Source: Psococerastis gibbosa (Eukaryota; Arthropoda; Insecta; Psocodea; Psocidae). From it: DNA of 64,000 nucleotides. Both the position numbers and the translations under genes were made by a program. Where the stretch lies: NCBI GenBank assembly GCA_963971405.1, contig OZ020490.1, positions 992,001 to 1,056,000 of the forward strand, given 5' to 3'. Each line of letters begins with the position of its first letter. The stretch's first letter is position 1. This document shows positions 1-10,555 of this stretch, piece by piece. The notes under the pieces are model-generated. The model saw only the letters and a list, made by a program, of their open reading frames with translations. It searched no databases and was not told the DNA's origin.

Positions 1-557
1 GTAGATGTTTTTTGCACACACTACATTTTACCATATACTGGAGTAAATCAAAAAAAGTTTACAAAACCCCACATACATTACGTATTCTTCAAGCTATTTC
101 AATGCAGCTATGTGATAGATAAATAAATATTTTCCGGTTTCTCGGCATATTAATTTTTTTTCACCACTAAGTCCCAAGAATAACTAACAAATACTATTGC
201 TTAATGTACGTTATAGTATTTTCAGCAAAGATAGGCTAATTAAAACCAAGAATACTCCTTTTAAGACCGTAAAATTAATTAATATTCAATTTCGGTGCAT
301 ATTGACGAAAAAAATGATATTCAATTCCACAGCCTGCAATTTTCAACCGAAATTAATTTTCTATGTCTCATTAGAAGCAGTATTAATTATGGCTTCAAAC
401 GAGTATAAACACATATTTTCAAATTCATACCTTCACCCCTAAAACGGGAGTGGAACACAAAGTGACGCATTTCCGGCAATCCCATTTGAATTGCGTGGGC
501 GGGTTGAAAGCAATTTTTTTATGTGGAAGACCTATCTTAATAATTTAAATTATACCC
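1..557 (+). repeat. U0: 3' end of a HOR unit, hybrid-monomer type
   Basis: This is the tail of a unit whose start lies outside the window. Its monomer begins like the type at 22,320 and passes into the type at 24,400, so about 1.9 kb of monomers present in canonical units is missing. The same fused form occurs only at 25,437-25,994, at a constant offset of 25,437, so the two descend from one deletion event. Confidence 0.85.
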
Positions 558-785
558 ATGTCTTCGTCCATTCCTCCTCTTTCATGGCATGATATGCCTT
601 TTGATAATCAAGCAAGTGTTTTTGGCTTTGAGGGTGTAAAACGCCAGGGGGTGCGCACGATTTTCCTCAAAAAAGGCCTCTTTCGGCCGCGTTATTGTCT
701 ACCTATATATAAAAAATTAAAATTACTTAAAGGCTTATACGGGCTTTTCCACGTTTCTTTCTCTTTCCAGCCATATATCATTTAA
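440..785 (+). promoter_or_regulatory. Module A, alpha copy: promoter-like segment with 75-codon ORF
   Basis: Within 40 bp lie a CRE/ATF-like gtgacgca (462-469), an ETS-like ttccgg (471-476) and GCGTGGGCG (493-501), the textbook EGR1 site overlapping an Sp1-like box. A TATA-like ctatatataaaaaatt follows at about 703-718. The 75-codon ORF at 558-785 starts MSSSIPPLSW and ends FQPYII. I do not recognise the protein, and variation between copies argues against selection on it. Motif matches are what is seen; promoter activity is inference and assumes an animal-like factor repertoire. Confidence 0.4.
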
Positions 786-1170
786 GTTAATTAGTTAATT
801 AAATTTAAGTTAATTTAGGCGTTGTCACGTTAAACTATCGTCCGTAAACCGCCTTTACAACCGACTTATAGAGACAACCAATTTTTTTTCATTCTTAAAT
901 ACCGAGAATTGCGATCAAAAACTGTTCCAAATAGCACACCCCCTAACCCCTTAAAATTCGGTCCAAACACAAAAGTTAGGAAAATCGGGGAAATATCCCA
1001 TTTAATTTCATGTTTTATTTACCCGTGGTTTATGTTGTGTTATGTAGATTTATATGACATAATATTTTATTTCATACCATAGGGTATCTAAAAAATCAAA
1101 TCGGCCCATTTTACAATATCTATTCTTAGTGCTGTTTCAATGCAGCAAATGAGATATTTTCCATATTTTT

Positions 1171-1215
1171 TTCACCGATCAATCCATGCGAGGGCGCAGC
1201 CCGAGCTGCCGCTCG
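1171..1215 (+). repeat. Module G stub: last GC hairpin only
   Basis: Only the D hairpin survives: GGGC-GCA-GCCC within tgcgagggcgcagcccgag, followed by ctgccgctcgac. Its left edge is the deletion junction that fused the linker's T-rich end to tcaccgatcaat. The ccgatcaatt context is shared with the D site of U2 (about 8429), not with later units (ctcatcaataact), so U1 and U2 share this ancestry. Confidence 0.85.
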
Positions 1216-1740
1216 ACAAATGGTCTTAAAAGATAGATAGGACCAAGTCGAGTGGGGGAAAAATAGAATCATCCCAATCGGGCCAAAATTGGCCCAGTTA
1301 TGACATTTTTCCCCAACCCCTGCAAAATTGCCAAAAAAAGTGCACATTTTACATTGGTTTTCCTATGCTGCGGAAAACGCGATAACAAAAAATTGAGATC
1401 CGCTGCGGCCAAAATGGCTTCGTAGCGCTATTCGGCCAACCTTTCCCCAACTTTCCCCCCAGGTCTCATACCTATGTAAAATCTGACGGCTTCCAGATAA
1501 TTAGCAAAGTGAAAAAGGGCAAAAATGCGAAAAAATGCCCATTTTCGACGAAAAAACGCGTTTTTCGGGGACGATTTTCGCGGGAAAAAAATTGATTCAA
1601 AAAATTTAAAACCACTTTGCTACTTTCCACTATCCTTGCTCTTCTCAACTGTGTAACCTATATTGCTGTCAGTCCACCAGTTTCCCCACAGCTAGGTATG
1701 TAAGGGGGGTGTGCAAGAGGCCTACATGCGGGAAAAGGGT
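1216..1740 (+). repeat. Module K: CpG-containing core, type I
   Basis: About 523 bp with many CpG dinucleotides, unlike the flanking AT-rich monomers. Inverted repeats are visible: GGGCCAA-AA-TTGGCCC (1280-1295), cgaaaaa-acgcg-tttttcg (1549-1567) and gggca...tgccc (1517-1540). No long open frame. Type I is recognised by cttcgtagcgctattcggcc and gggcaaaaatgcg. Function unknown. Confidence 0.85.
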
Positions 1741-4700
1741 ATACCCTGCTGTGCATGCTTTGAGATAAAAAATTCCACAGCCTGCAATTTTTAACCGACA
1801 TGAATAGTTAAGGGGTCGTTAAAGGCACTATAAATAGGGGTTGCATCCGAGTATACTAGGGGTGGTTCCATCATCCCCCCTCCCCCTTTAAAATCGGGTC
1901 AAAACACGAAATTTCACACGAAATTCTCAAAAATTTTCCCGTTTACGATAATTTCGAAAAATCTACCCTTATTTTAGGGGTGAAAATGTTTTTTTAAATT
2001 TGCAGTTTCGCATGTTGTTTACTAATGTCAACAAGTTATCAACAAATCATCCAATTTAGGTCTACCAGTTCGGGTTCAGTGTGCATATCTTCAATTTTCA
2101 CAATAAAAATGGCCAATGTTATGCTTCCTATTTCTATGATATGAATTTTATATGGATAAAATGTATCACACATTATACTACTGTACCGGTTTAATGTACT
2201 TAAAGTACGATATCAACATATTTTCCCAATTTAGGAACCCAAATTTTCGAATATATGTGTATTATAATGGCATGTTTCATGTCCACTTTCGGTGCTTTAC
2301 ATACTCCATGGATCATGTTGCGTTTAGTGGACGTTTTTATCTTTTACTATCTTATCTTATACTATATGGTATCCAAAAAAGTCAAATAACCCTATATACA
2401 TTACGTATTCTTCCAGCTATTTCAATGCCGCCAAGTGATAGAAAAATGACTATTTTCCTTATTCTCGGCATATTAATTTTTTTGCACCCACAATTACCAG
2501 GACTTAACTACGGAAGCATTTGCATAATGTTTAGTATAGCATCTGTAGCAATGCTATGGTAATTCAAGCCGCACACAATGCTTTCAATACCGTAAAATAA
2601 ATTAATTTTCAATTTTGGTGTATGAAGACCATAAAAGAGTTAAAAAATTATATGGTCTGTGATATCCAAGTAAGACCAACAATTCTTGCTTCATTATAAG
2701 CGGCACAAATACAGCTTTTCAACAAATAGAAACACATGACTTCCTCCTCCCCCCTTCCCCCTGAAATTTCGGTCGAGACACATGAAAACTCAAGGAATTC
2801 TCCCGTTTCTGCAGTTACAAATATTCCACTGTCTGCAGTTTTCAATACGCGAGGATGTTTAATGTGTCGTTGAATGCAGTATGAATTATGCTTTCAAGGG
2901 CGTATACAAGGGATGTTTTCATCATCCCCCCTCCCCCTGTAAAATCGGGTCAAACACGAAATTTCCCACTAAATTCCTGAAAATATTCCCGTTTTTGATA
3001 ATTTCGAAAAATCTACCTTCTTTTTCGTGGTCAAAATGTATCGCAAATTTGCAGTTTCGCATGTTGTTTACTAATGTCAACAAACAATCAACAAATCAAC
3101 CAATTCAGGCCTACCATTTCGGGTACATTGTGGATATCATCATGTTTTTATGTTAAAAATGGCCTATGTTTTGCTTCCTATTTCTATAATATGCATTTTA
3201 TATGATTAAAATGTATCAAACATTATACTACTGTACCGGTTTAATGTAATTATCGTACATTATCAACATATTTTCCCAATTTTAGAACCCAAATTTTAGA
3301 ATATATGTGTATTTTGATGGCATGTTTCATGTCCACTTTCGGTGCTTTACATACTCCATGGTTAATGTTGCGTTTAGTAGACTTTTTATCTTTTATTATC
3401 TTATCTTAGACAATAGGCTATCCGAAAAAGGTTAATAATCCCATATACAATACTTATTCTTCGAGCTATTTCAATGCCGCCAAGTGATAGATAAATGACT
3501 ATTTTCTGTATTCTCGGCATATTAATTTTTTTGCACCCACAATTACCAGGATTTACCTGCGGAAGCACTAGCTTAATGTTTACTATAGTATCTTTAGTAA
3601 TGCTAAGGTAATTTCAGCCACCCACATTGCTTTCAAGTAAATTTCAAGTAAATTTGCAGTTTCACATACTGTTCACAAATATAAACAAAAAATCAACAAA
3701 TGTTCCAATTTACGCCTACCATTTTGGCTACAGTGTGGATATCTTCAAGTTTCACGTTGAAAATATATCTATAATATGTAATTAATATGGATAAAACCTA
3801 TCATTCATTGTACTACTGTATCAGATTCATGTAATTAACGTACAATATCAACATATTTTCGCAATGTAAAATCCCAAAATTGCGAATATTTGTGTCTTTT
3901 TAGGGCATGTTTCATGTCCACTTTCGGTGGTTTACATTCTCTATGGTTTATGTTGAGTTTAGTAGACTTTCTATCTTTTATTATCTTATATAATAGGCTA
4001 TCCGAAAAAGGTAAATAACCCCATATACAATACGTATTCTTCCAGCTTCCAGCCAAGTGATAGACAAATGGCTATTTTCCGGTTTTTCGGCATATTAATT
4101 TTTTTGCACCCTTCTTTCCCTAGAATTACCAACGGAAACAGTTTAATATTAACTACAGTATCTATAGCAATGTCAAGCTAATTTAGGCCACCTATTATGC
4201 TTTCAAAACCGAAAATATAATATAATTAATGTTCTATTTCGGTGTATATAGACCAAGAAAGAGTTAAAAAATTACACAGTCTGTAATATCCAACTTAGGC
4301 CAACGGTTATTTTAAGCGGCTTAATTACAAGTTTTAAACGATTACAAACATATAACTACTTTCGACCCCCTTCCCCCTGAAAATTCGGTCAAAACACAAA
4401 ATTTCATGAAAAGGTCGGGGGAATCTCCCGTTCGATTTTGGTATTTATTTTCACCGTGGCTTATGTTGTATTTTGTAGATGTTTTTTTCACACATGATGT
4501 TTTACCATATACAGGAGTAAATCAAAAAAAGTTTAAAAACCCCCACATACAATACGTATTCTTCAAGCTATTTCAATGCAGCTATGTGGCAGATAAATAA
4601 ATATTTTCCGGTTTCTCGGCATATTAATTTTTTTTCACCACTAAGTCCCAGGAATACTAACAAATACTATTGCTTTATGTATACTATAGTATCTGTAGCA

Positions 4701-6799
4701 ATGTTAGGCTAATTAAAGCCACCTATACTGCTTTCAAGACCGTAAAATTAATTAATATTCAATTTCGGTGCATATTGACGAAAAAATATATAAAAAGCAT
4801 TCAACTTAAGTTACAACTTCATTATAAGCGGCATAAACATAGGTTGGACACGAGTATAAAGACGTAACTTTCAACAACCCCCTTCCCTTTGAAATTCGGT
4901 AAAAAAAAAAAAAATCAAGAACATTTCGGGGAAATCTCCAGTTCAATTTTGGTATTTCTTGACTCCGTGGGTTATGTTATCAATTGTTGATGTCGTTGGC
5001 ATACAATATTTTAGTTAATACAATAGGCAATCCAAGAAGGACAAATAACCCCACATACAATACGTTGTCTTCCAGCTATTTCAATGCCGCCGTATGATAG
5101 AATAATAACTATTTCCCGAATCTCGGCATAGTAACTTTTTTTGCACCCTTAAATACCTGAAATTGCTAACAAATACGGTTACTAAATGTTAAGCGAAGTA
5201 TCTATAGCAATGATGAGTCGTTTCAAGTCACCCGTCTTACTTTCAGACCCGTAAAAATAATTCATATTCAATTTGGGTGCATTAACCCTAATAAATAGAC
5301 AAAAAATTATACGGCCTGCAATAAACAGGTTAAGCCAACAATTATTCGCTCATTATAAGCAGCAAATATAAAGGTTTGAAACAAATATAAACACATAACA
5401 TCCAACAACCCCCTTCCTCCAGAAAATTCGACCGAAACGCAAAATTTCAAGAAAAAGTCAGGGAAATATCTCATTTGATTTAATTTTTTATTTACTCCGT
5501 GGTTTATGTTGTGTTATGTCGATGGTTATATCACACATTACTTTATAAGGTCAAATAGGCCCATATACAATATGCATTCTTCGGGCTATTTCAATGCCGC
5601 TACTTAATAGAAAAATGACTATTTTCCGGTTTTTCGGCAGATTAATTTTTTTGCAGCCATAACAAAAACTATATTGGTTAATGTTTGGCAAAATATCTGT
5701 AGCAACGATGATGAGTCATTTTAAGTAATTCTGCTTACTTTGAAAACCCTAAAAATAATTAATATTCAATTTAGGTGTATTAACACGAATAAACAGACAA
5801 AAAATATATACAGCCACCCACATTGCGTTTAGTAGACGTTTTTATCTTTTATTATCTTAGCTTATACTCTAAACTAACCAAAAAAGTCAAATAACCCCAA
5901 ATACACTACGTATTCTTCGAGCTATTTCAATTTCAATAGATAAATGACTATTTTCTGTATTCTCGAACATCAATTTTTTTTTTTGCACCCTTTTTTCCCT
6001 AGAATAACCAACGGAAACTGTTGCTTAATGTTAACTATAGTATCTATAGCAGTGCCAAACTAATTTAGGCCACCTATTTTGCTTTTCAACCGTAAAAAGT
6101 ATAAATGTTCAATTTCGGTGTATATAGACGAAAAAAGAGTTAAAAAATAATTCAGCCTGTAATATCCAACTTAGGGCAACACGGTTACTGCCTCATTATA
6201 AGCGGCTTAAATACAGGTTTTAAACAAATGCAGACATACAACTACTTTCAACCCCCTTCCCCCTGAAAATTCGGTCAAAACCCAAAATTTCATGAAAAGG
6301 TCGGGGAAATCACCCGTTTGATATTGGTATTTATTTACTCCGTGGCTTATGTTGCATTTTGTAGCTGCATGTTTTTATCACGAATTACATTAACATGTAC
6401 TGTATTAAATCAAAATATTTTAAAACCCCCACACGCAATACGTATGCTTCAAGCTGTTTCAATGCAGCTGTGTGATAGATAAATGAATATTTTCCGCTTT
6501 CTCGGCAAAATAATTTTTTTTCACCACTAAGTCCCAGGAGTAACTAACACATACTATTGCTTAATGTATATTATAGTATTTTCAGCAAAGATAGGCTAAT
6601 TAAAACCAAGAATACTCCCTTTAAGACCGTAAAATTAATTAATATTCAATTTCGGTGCATATTGACGAAAAAATTGATATTCAATTCGACAGCCTGCAAT
6701 TTTCAACCGAAAATAATTTTTTATGTCTCATTAGAAGCAGTATTAATTGTGGCTTCAAACGAGTATAAACACATATTTTCAAATTCATACCTTCACCCC
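1741..6799 (+). repeat. M run of U1: AT-rich monomers
   Basis: No gene is seen. Anchors tttcaatgc[c/a]gc lie at about 2418, 3466, 4567, 5078, 5587 and 6454, with degenerate versions near 4042 and 5920. A typical monomer has, in order, a C-rich tract (cccccttccccctgaaa), attcggtcaaaacac, a ccgtgg-ttatgttg block, the anchor, ttctcggcatattaatttttt, ttaatgttaactatagtatc, and cttcattataagcggc. Short open frames at 2152, 2881, 3835(-), 4406, 4670 and 6557 are by-products of the repeat. Confidence 0.88.
1829..1840 (+). promoter_or_regulatory. TATAAATAGGGG box, invariant in all ten copies
   Basis: The 12-mer lies about 90 bp downstream of module K. The other copies are at about 9082, 11,656, 19,643, 28,161, 35,420, 42,752, 44,250, 49,121 and 58,282, all unchanged although flanking bases vary. 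It fits a Pol II TATA box well. The homologous spot in ordinary monomers reads like taagcggcataaata, so the box may simply be one monomer variant. Transcription is inference. Confidence 0.35.
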
Positions 6800-7145
6800 T
6801 AAAACGGGAGTGGAACACAAAGTGACGCATTTCCGGCAATCCCATTTGAATTGCGTGGGCGGGTTTAAAGCAATTTTTTGATGTAGAAGACCTATCTTAA
6901 TAATTTAAATTATACCCATGTCTTCGTCCATTCTTCCTCTTTCATGGCATGATATGCCTTTTGATAATCAAGCAAGTGTTTTTGGCTTTGAGGGTGTAAA
7001 ACGCCAGGGGGTGCGCACGATTTTCCTCAAGAAAGGCCTCTTTCGGCCGCGTTATTGTCTACCTATATATAAAAAATTAAAATTACTTAAAGGCTTATAC
7101 GGGCTTTTTCACGCTTCTTTCCCTTTCCAGCCATATATCATTTAA
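6800..7145 (+). promoter_or_regulatory. Module A, beta copy
   Basis: The CRE-, ETS- and EGR-like sites and the TATA-like run are all intact. The 75-codon frame (6918-7145) begins MSSSILPL and has a private change giving FHASF instead of FHVSF. Confidence 0.4.
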
Positions 7146-7800
7146 GCTAATTAGTTAATTAAATTTAAGTTAATTTAGGCGTTGTCACGTTAAACTATCG
7201 TCCGTAAACCGCCTTTACAACCGACTTATAGAGACAACCAATTTTTTTTCATCCTTAAATACTGAGAATTGCTATCAAAAACTGTTTAAAGTAGCACACC
7301 CCCTAACCCCTTAAAATGTGGTCCAAACACAAAAGTTAAAGGAAAAGTCGGGGAAATATCCCATTTCATTTCAATTTTTATTTACCCGTGGTTTATGTTG
7401 TGTTATGTAGATTTATATGACATAATATTTTATTTCATACCGTATGGTATCTAAAAAATCAAATCGGCCCATTTTACAATATCTATTCTTAGTGCTGTTT
7501 CAATGAAGCAAATGAGATATTTTCCATATTTTTTACATACGGTATTATAATTTTTTCAACCATTTCATCCCAGGATACTGCTTTTGAAAGCTTGGCATAC
7601 TATCATTGGCATTGCTAAGAATTCTATAGCAACCTGTATTGGTGTCATGACTGTAAAATTAATTAATATCCAATTAGGTGTAATAAGACCGAAAAACAGA
7701 AGAAAAACAATTCCACAGCCTAAAATTTGTAATTGACATGAATGGCTTACATGTCCATATAAGCAATTGAAATGAGGGTTTGAAACGAGTATTTAAATTT

Positions 7801-8470
7801 TTTCCAACATCCACCCTCTTCCCTCTCACAAACTCGCCTTTTTTCCATTCCTCTTCCTTCTTTAATTCTTAACTATCGTTCCATTCATGTTAGCATGATG
7901 TGTGATGCCTCATTGGACAGCTCTCTACTCGACGATTGATTTGACATCCATGACACCCCACAATACACAATTTACAGAAGCAGTGACGGCGAGGCCCGAA
8001 GGGCCGAGCTGCGTTTGGTCCGAGTTTCCTACGTTTCTCCTCCGTATTTAAGTAAACTTTCACTGCGTTCCATCTTCACCCCCATGTAATTTCTTAGTAA
8101 AAAGTGGCAACTATAGCCAAAAACCGTCCTCCCCCCCCCCCCAAACACGCCTTTTTCAATTCTTCTTCCTTCTTTAACTCATAACTCCCGTACCATTCAT
8201 GATACAATCGTGTGTGATAGCTCATTGGAAAGCTCTCGACTCGAGGATTCATCTGACACCCATGAGGATACCCACCATGATCAGTGCTCATGAGCAGTGA
8301 CCGCGAGGCCGAAGGCCGAGCTGCCGCCCGCGGCAGGCGCAAGTGTAGGAGCCATGTGGGGCCCGTAGGGCCCCTGTGGCGGAGACACTTGTTATTACAA
8401 CTCTATAGAACCCACCTACGACCACTCACCGATCAATTATTGCGAGGGCGCAGCCCGAGCTGCCGCCCGA
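7801..8470 (+). repeat. Module G: GC-hairpin cluster (reference copy)
   Basis: Two tandem, diverged repeats of about 313 bp (P, then Q) each run from a C-rich tract through a pyrimidine-rich stretch and a conserved attcatg / cattgga / cagct-like segment to a GC hairpin. Hairpin B is GGCCC-GAA-GGGCC (7993-8005), C is GGCC-GAA-GGCC (8307-8317), D is GGGC-GCA-GCCC (8446-8456). Two more perfect ones follow C: CTGCCGC-CC-GCGGCAG (8321-8336) and GGGGCCC-GTA-GGGCCCC (8358-8374). B, C and D share the flanks CGA and GAGCTGC. A poly-C tract at about 8129 varies in length between copies. Confidence 0.9.
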
Positions 8471-8992
8471 CAAATGGACTTAAAAGATAGATACATCCAA
8501 GTCGAGTGGGAAAAATTTAGAATCATCCCAATCGGGCCAAAATTGGCCCAGTTATGACATTTTTCCCCAACCCCTGCAAAATTGCCAAAAAAGTGCCAAT
8601 TTTACATTGGTTTTCCTATGCTGCGGAAAACGCGATAAAAAAAAATTGAGATCCGCTGCGGCCAAAATGGCTTCGTAGCGCTATTCGCTCAACCTTTCCC
8701 CAACTTTCCCCCCAGGTCTCATACCTGTGTAAAATCTGACGGCTTCCAGATAATTAGCAATGTGAAAAAGGGCAAAAATGCGAAAAAATGCCCATTTTCG
8801 ACGAAAAAACGCGTTTTTCGGGGACGATTTTCGCGGGAAAAAAATTGATTCAAAAAATTTAAAACCACTTTGCTACTTTCCACTATCCTTGCTCTTCTCA
8901 ACTGTGTAACCTATATTGCTGTCATTCCACCAGTTTCCCCACAGCTAGGTATGTAAGGGGGGTGTGCAAGAGGCCTACATGCGGGAAAAGGG
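8471..8992 (+). repeat. Module K, type I variant
   Basis: Type I, but with ctattcgctcaacc, intermediate between the type I (ctattcggccaacc) and type II (ctattccctcaacc) forms. Confidence 0.85.
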
Positions 8993-10555
8993 TATACCCT
9001 GCTGTGCATGCTTTGAGATAAAAAATTCCACAGCCTGCAATTTTTAACCGACATGAATAGTTAAGGGGTCGTTAAAGGCAATATAAATAGGGGTTGCATC
9101 CGAGTATACTAGGGGTGGTTCCATCATCCCCACTCCCCCTTTAAAATCGGGTCAAACACGAAATTTCACGCGAAATTCTCAAAATTTTTCCCGTTTTCGA
9201 TAATTTCGAAAAATCTACCCTTATTTTAGGGGTGAAAATGTTTTTTAAATTTGCAGTTTCGCATGTTGTTTACTAATGTCAACAAGTTATCAACAAATCA
9301 TCCAATTTAGGTCTACCAGTTCGGGTTCAGTGTGCATATCTTCAATTTTCACAATAAAAATGGCCAATGTTATGCTTCCTATTTCTATGATATGAATTTT
9401 ATATGGATAAAATGTATCACACATTATACTGCTGTACCGGTTTAATGTACTTAAAGTACGATATCAACATATTTTCCCAATTTAGGAACCCAAATTTTCG
9501 AATATATATGTATTATAATGGCATGTTTCATGTCCACTTTCGGTGCTTTACATACTCCATGGATCATGTTGCGTTTAGTGGACGTTTTTATCTTTTACTA
9601 TCTTATCTTATACTATATTGTATCTAAAAAGGTCAAATAACCCTATATACATTACGTATTCTTCCAGCTATTTCAATGCCGCCAAGTCATAGAAAAATGA
9701 CTATTTTCCTTATTCTCGGCATATTAATTTTTTTGCACCCACAATTACCAGGACTTAACTACGAAAGCATTTGCATAATGTTTAATTAAGTATCTGTAGC
9801 AATGCTATGGTAATTTAAGCCACCCACAATGCTTTCAATACCGTAAAATAAATTCATTTTCAATTTTGGTGTATGAAGACCATAAAAGAGTTAAAAAATT
9901 ATATACTCTGTAATATCCAAGTAGGACCAACAATTATAGCTTCATTATAAGCGGCACAAATACAGCTATTTAGCAAATACAAACACATGACTTCTTCCTC
10001 CCCCCTTCCCCCTGAAATTTCGGTCGAGACGCATAAAAACTCAAGGAATTCTCCCGTTTCTGCAGTTACAAATATTCCACTGTCTGCAGTTTTCAATACG
10101 CGAGGATGTTTAATGTGTCGTTGAATGCAGTATGAATGATGCTTTCAAGGGCGTATACAAGGGATGTTTTCATCATCCCCCCTCCCCCTGTAAAATCGGG
10201 TCAAACACGAAATTTCCCACTAAATTCCTGAAAATATTCCCGTTTTTGATAATTTCGAAAAATCTACCTCCTTTTTCGTGGTCAAAATGTATCGTAAATT
10301 TGCAGTTTCGCATGTTGTTTACTAATGTCAACAAACAATCAACAAATCATCCAATTTAGGCCTACCATTTCGGGTACATTGTGGATATCATCATGTTTTT
10401 ATGTTAAAAATGGCCTATGTTTTGCTTCCTATTTCTATAATATCCATTTTATATGAATAAAATGTATCAAACATTATACTACTGTACCGGTTTAATGTAA
10501 TTATCGTACATTATCCACATATTTTCCCAATTTTAGAACCCAAATTTTCGAGTAT
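8993..10555 (+). repeat. M run of U2, first part (cut short)
   Basis: Holds the TATA-box monomer and the compound monomer, then stops at 10,555 (ttttcgagtat) where the duplication restarts in module G. No gene is seen. Confidence 0.88.

Larger units (their letters stand above)
558..6917 (+). repeat. U1: HOR unit of 6360 bp lacking most of module G
   Basis: The order is A, linker, a stub of G, K and a complete M run. At about 1171 the linker jumps directly into the last hairpin of G, removing about 0.9 kb that U2 retains between about 7535 and 8427. The M run (1741-6799) is otherwise canonical, and the missing length accounts for the difference from the 7261-bp U4. Confidence 0.9.

Noticed and set aside
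197-442. 81-codon ORF beginning MLNV, repeated before each module A
   Set aside because: Closed in U2 by a 5-bp loss and absent in U9 without apparent consequence. The sequence is shared with ordinary monomers that are not open.
936-955. Telomere-like caccccctaacccctt in the linker monomer
   Set aside because: A single short match in each linker, and a variant of the C-rich tract found in all monomers. There is no tandem telomeric repeat.
2990-3030. Possible CENP-B box near ttcgaaaaatctacc
   Set aside because: The essential right half (CGGG) is absent. Other ttcg-containing candidates in the monomers also fail the consensus.
3495-3560. tRNA-like or small RNA genes in the monomers
   Set aside because: I found no cloverleaf with A and B box spacing, and recurring short palindromes such as ctatagtatctatag are too small to support an RNA gene.
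4406-4600. 64-codon ORF beginning MKRSGE, repeated in M runs
   Set aside because: It is the translation of the C-tract-to-anchor part of a monomer. Sister monomers with the same DNA are closed, so no coding constraint is visible.
8094-8342. Minus-strand ORF through module G (YHEWYGSYELKKEEELKKAC)
   Set aside because: It looks protein-like, but it runs through a poly-C tract whose length differs between copies, so the frame is not kept. The paralogous repeat P has a stop in the equivalent stretch.
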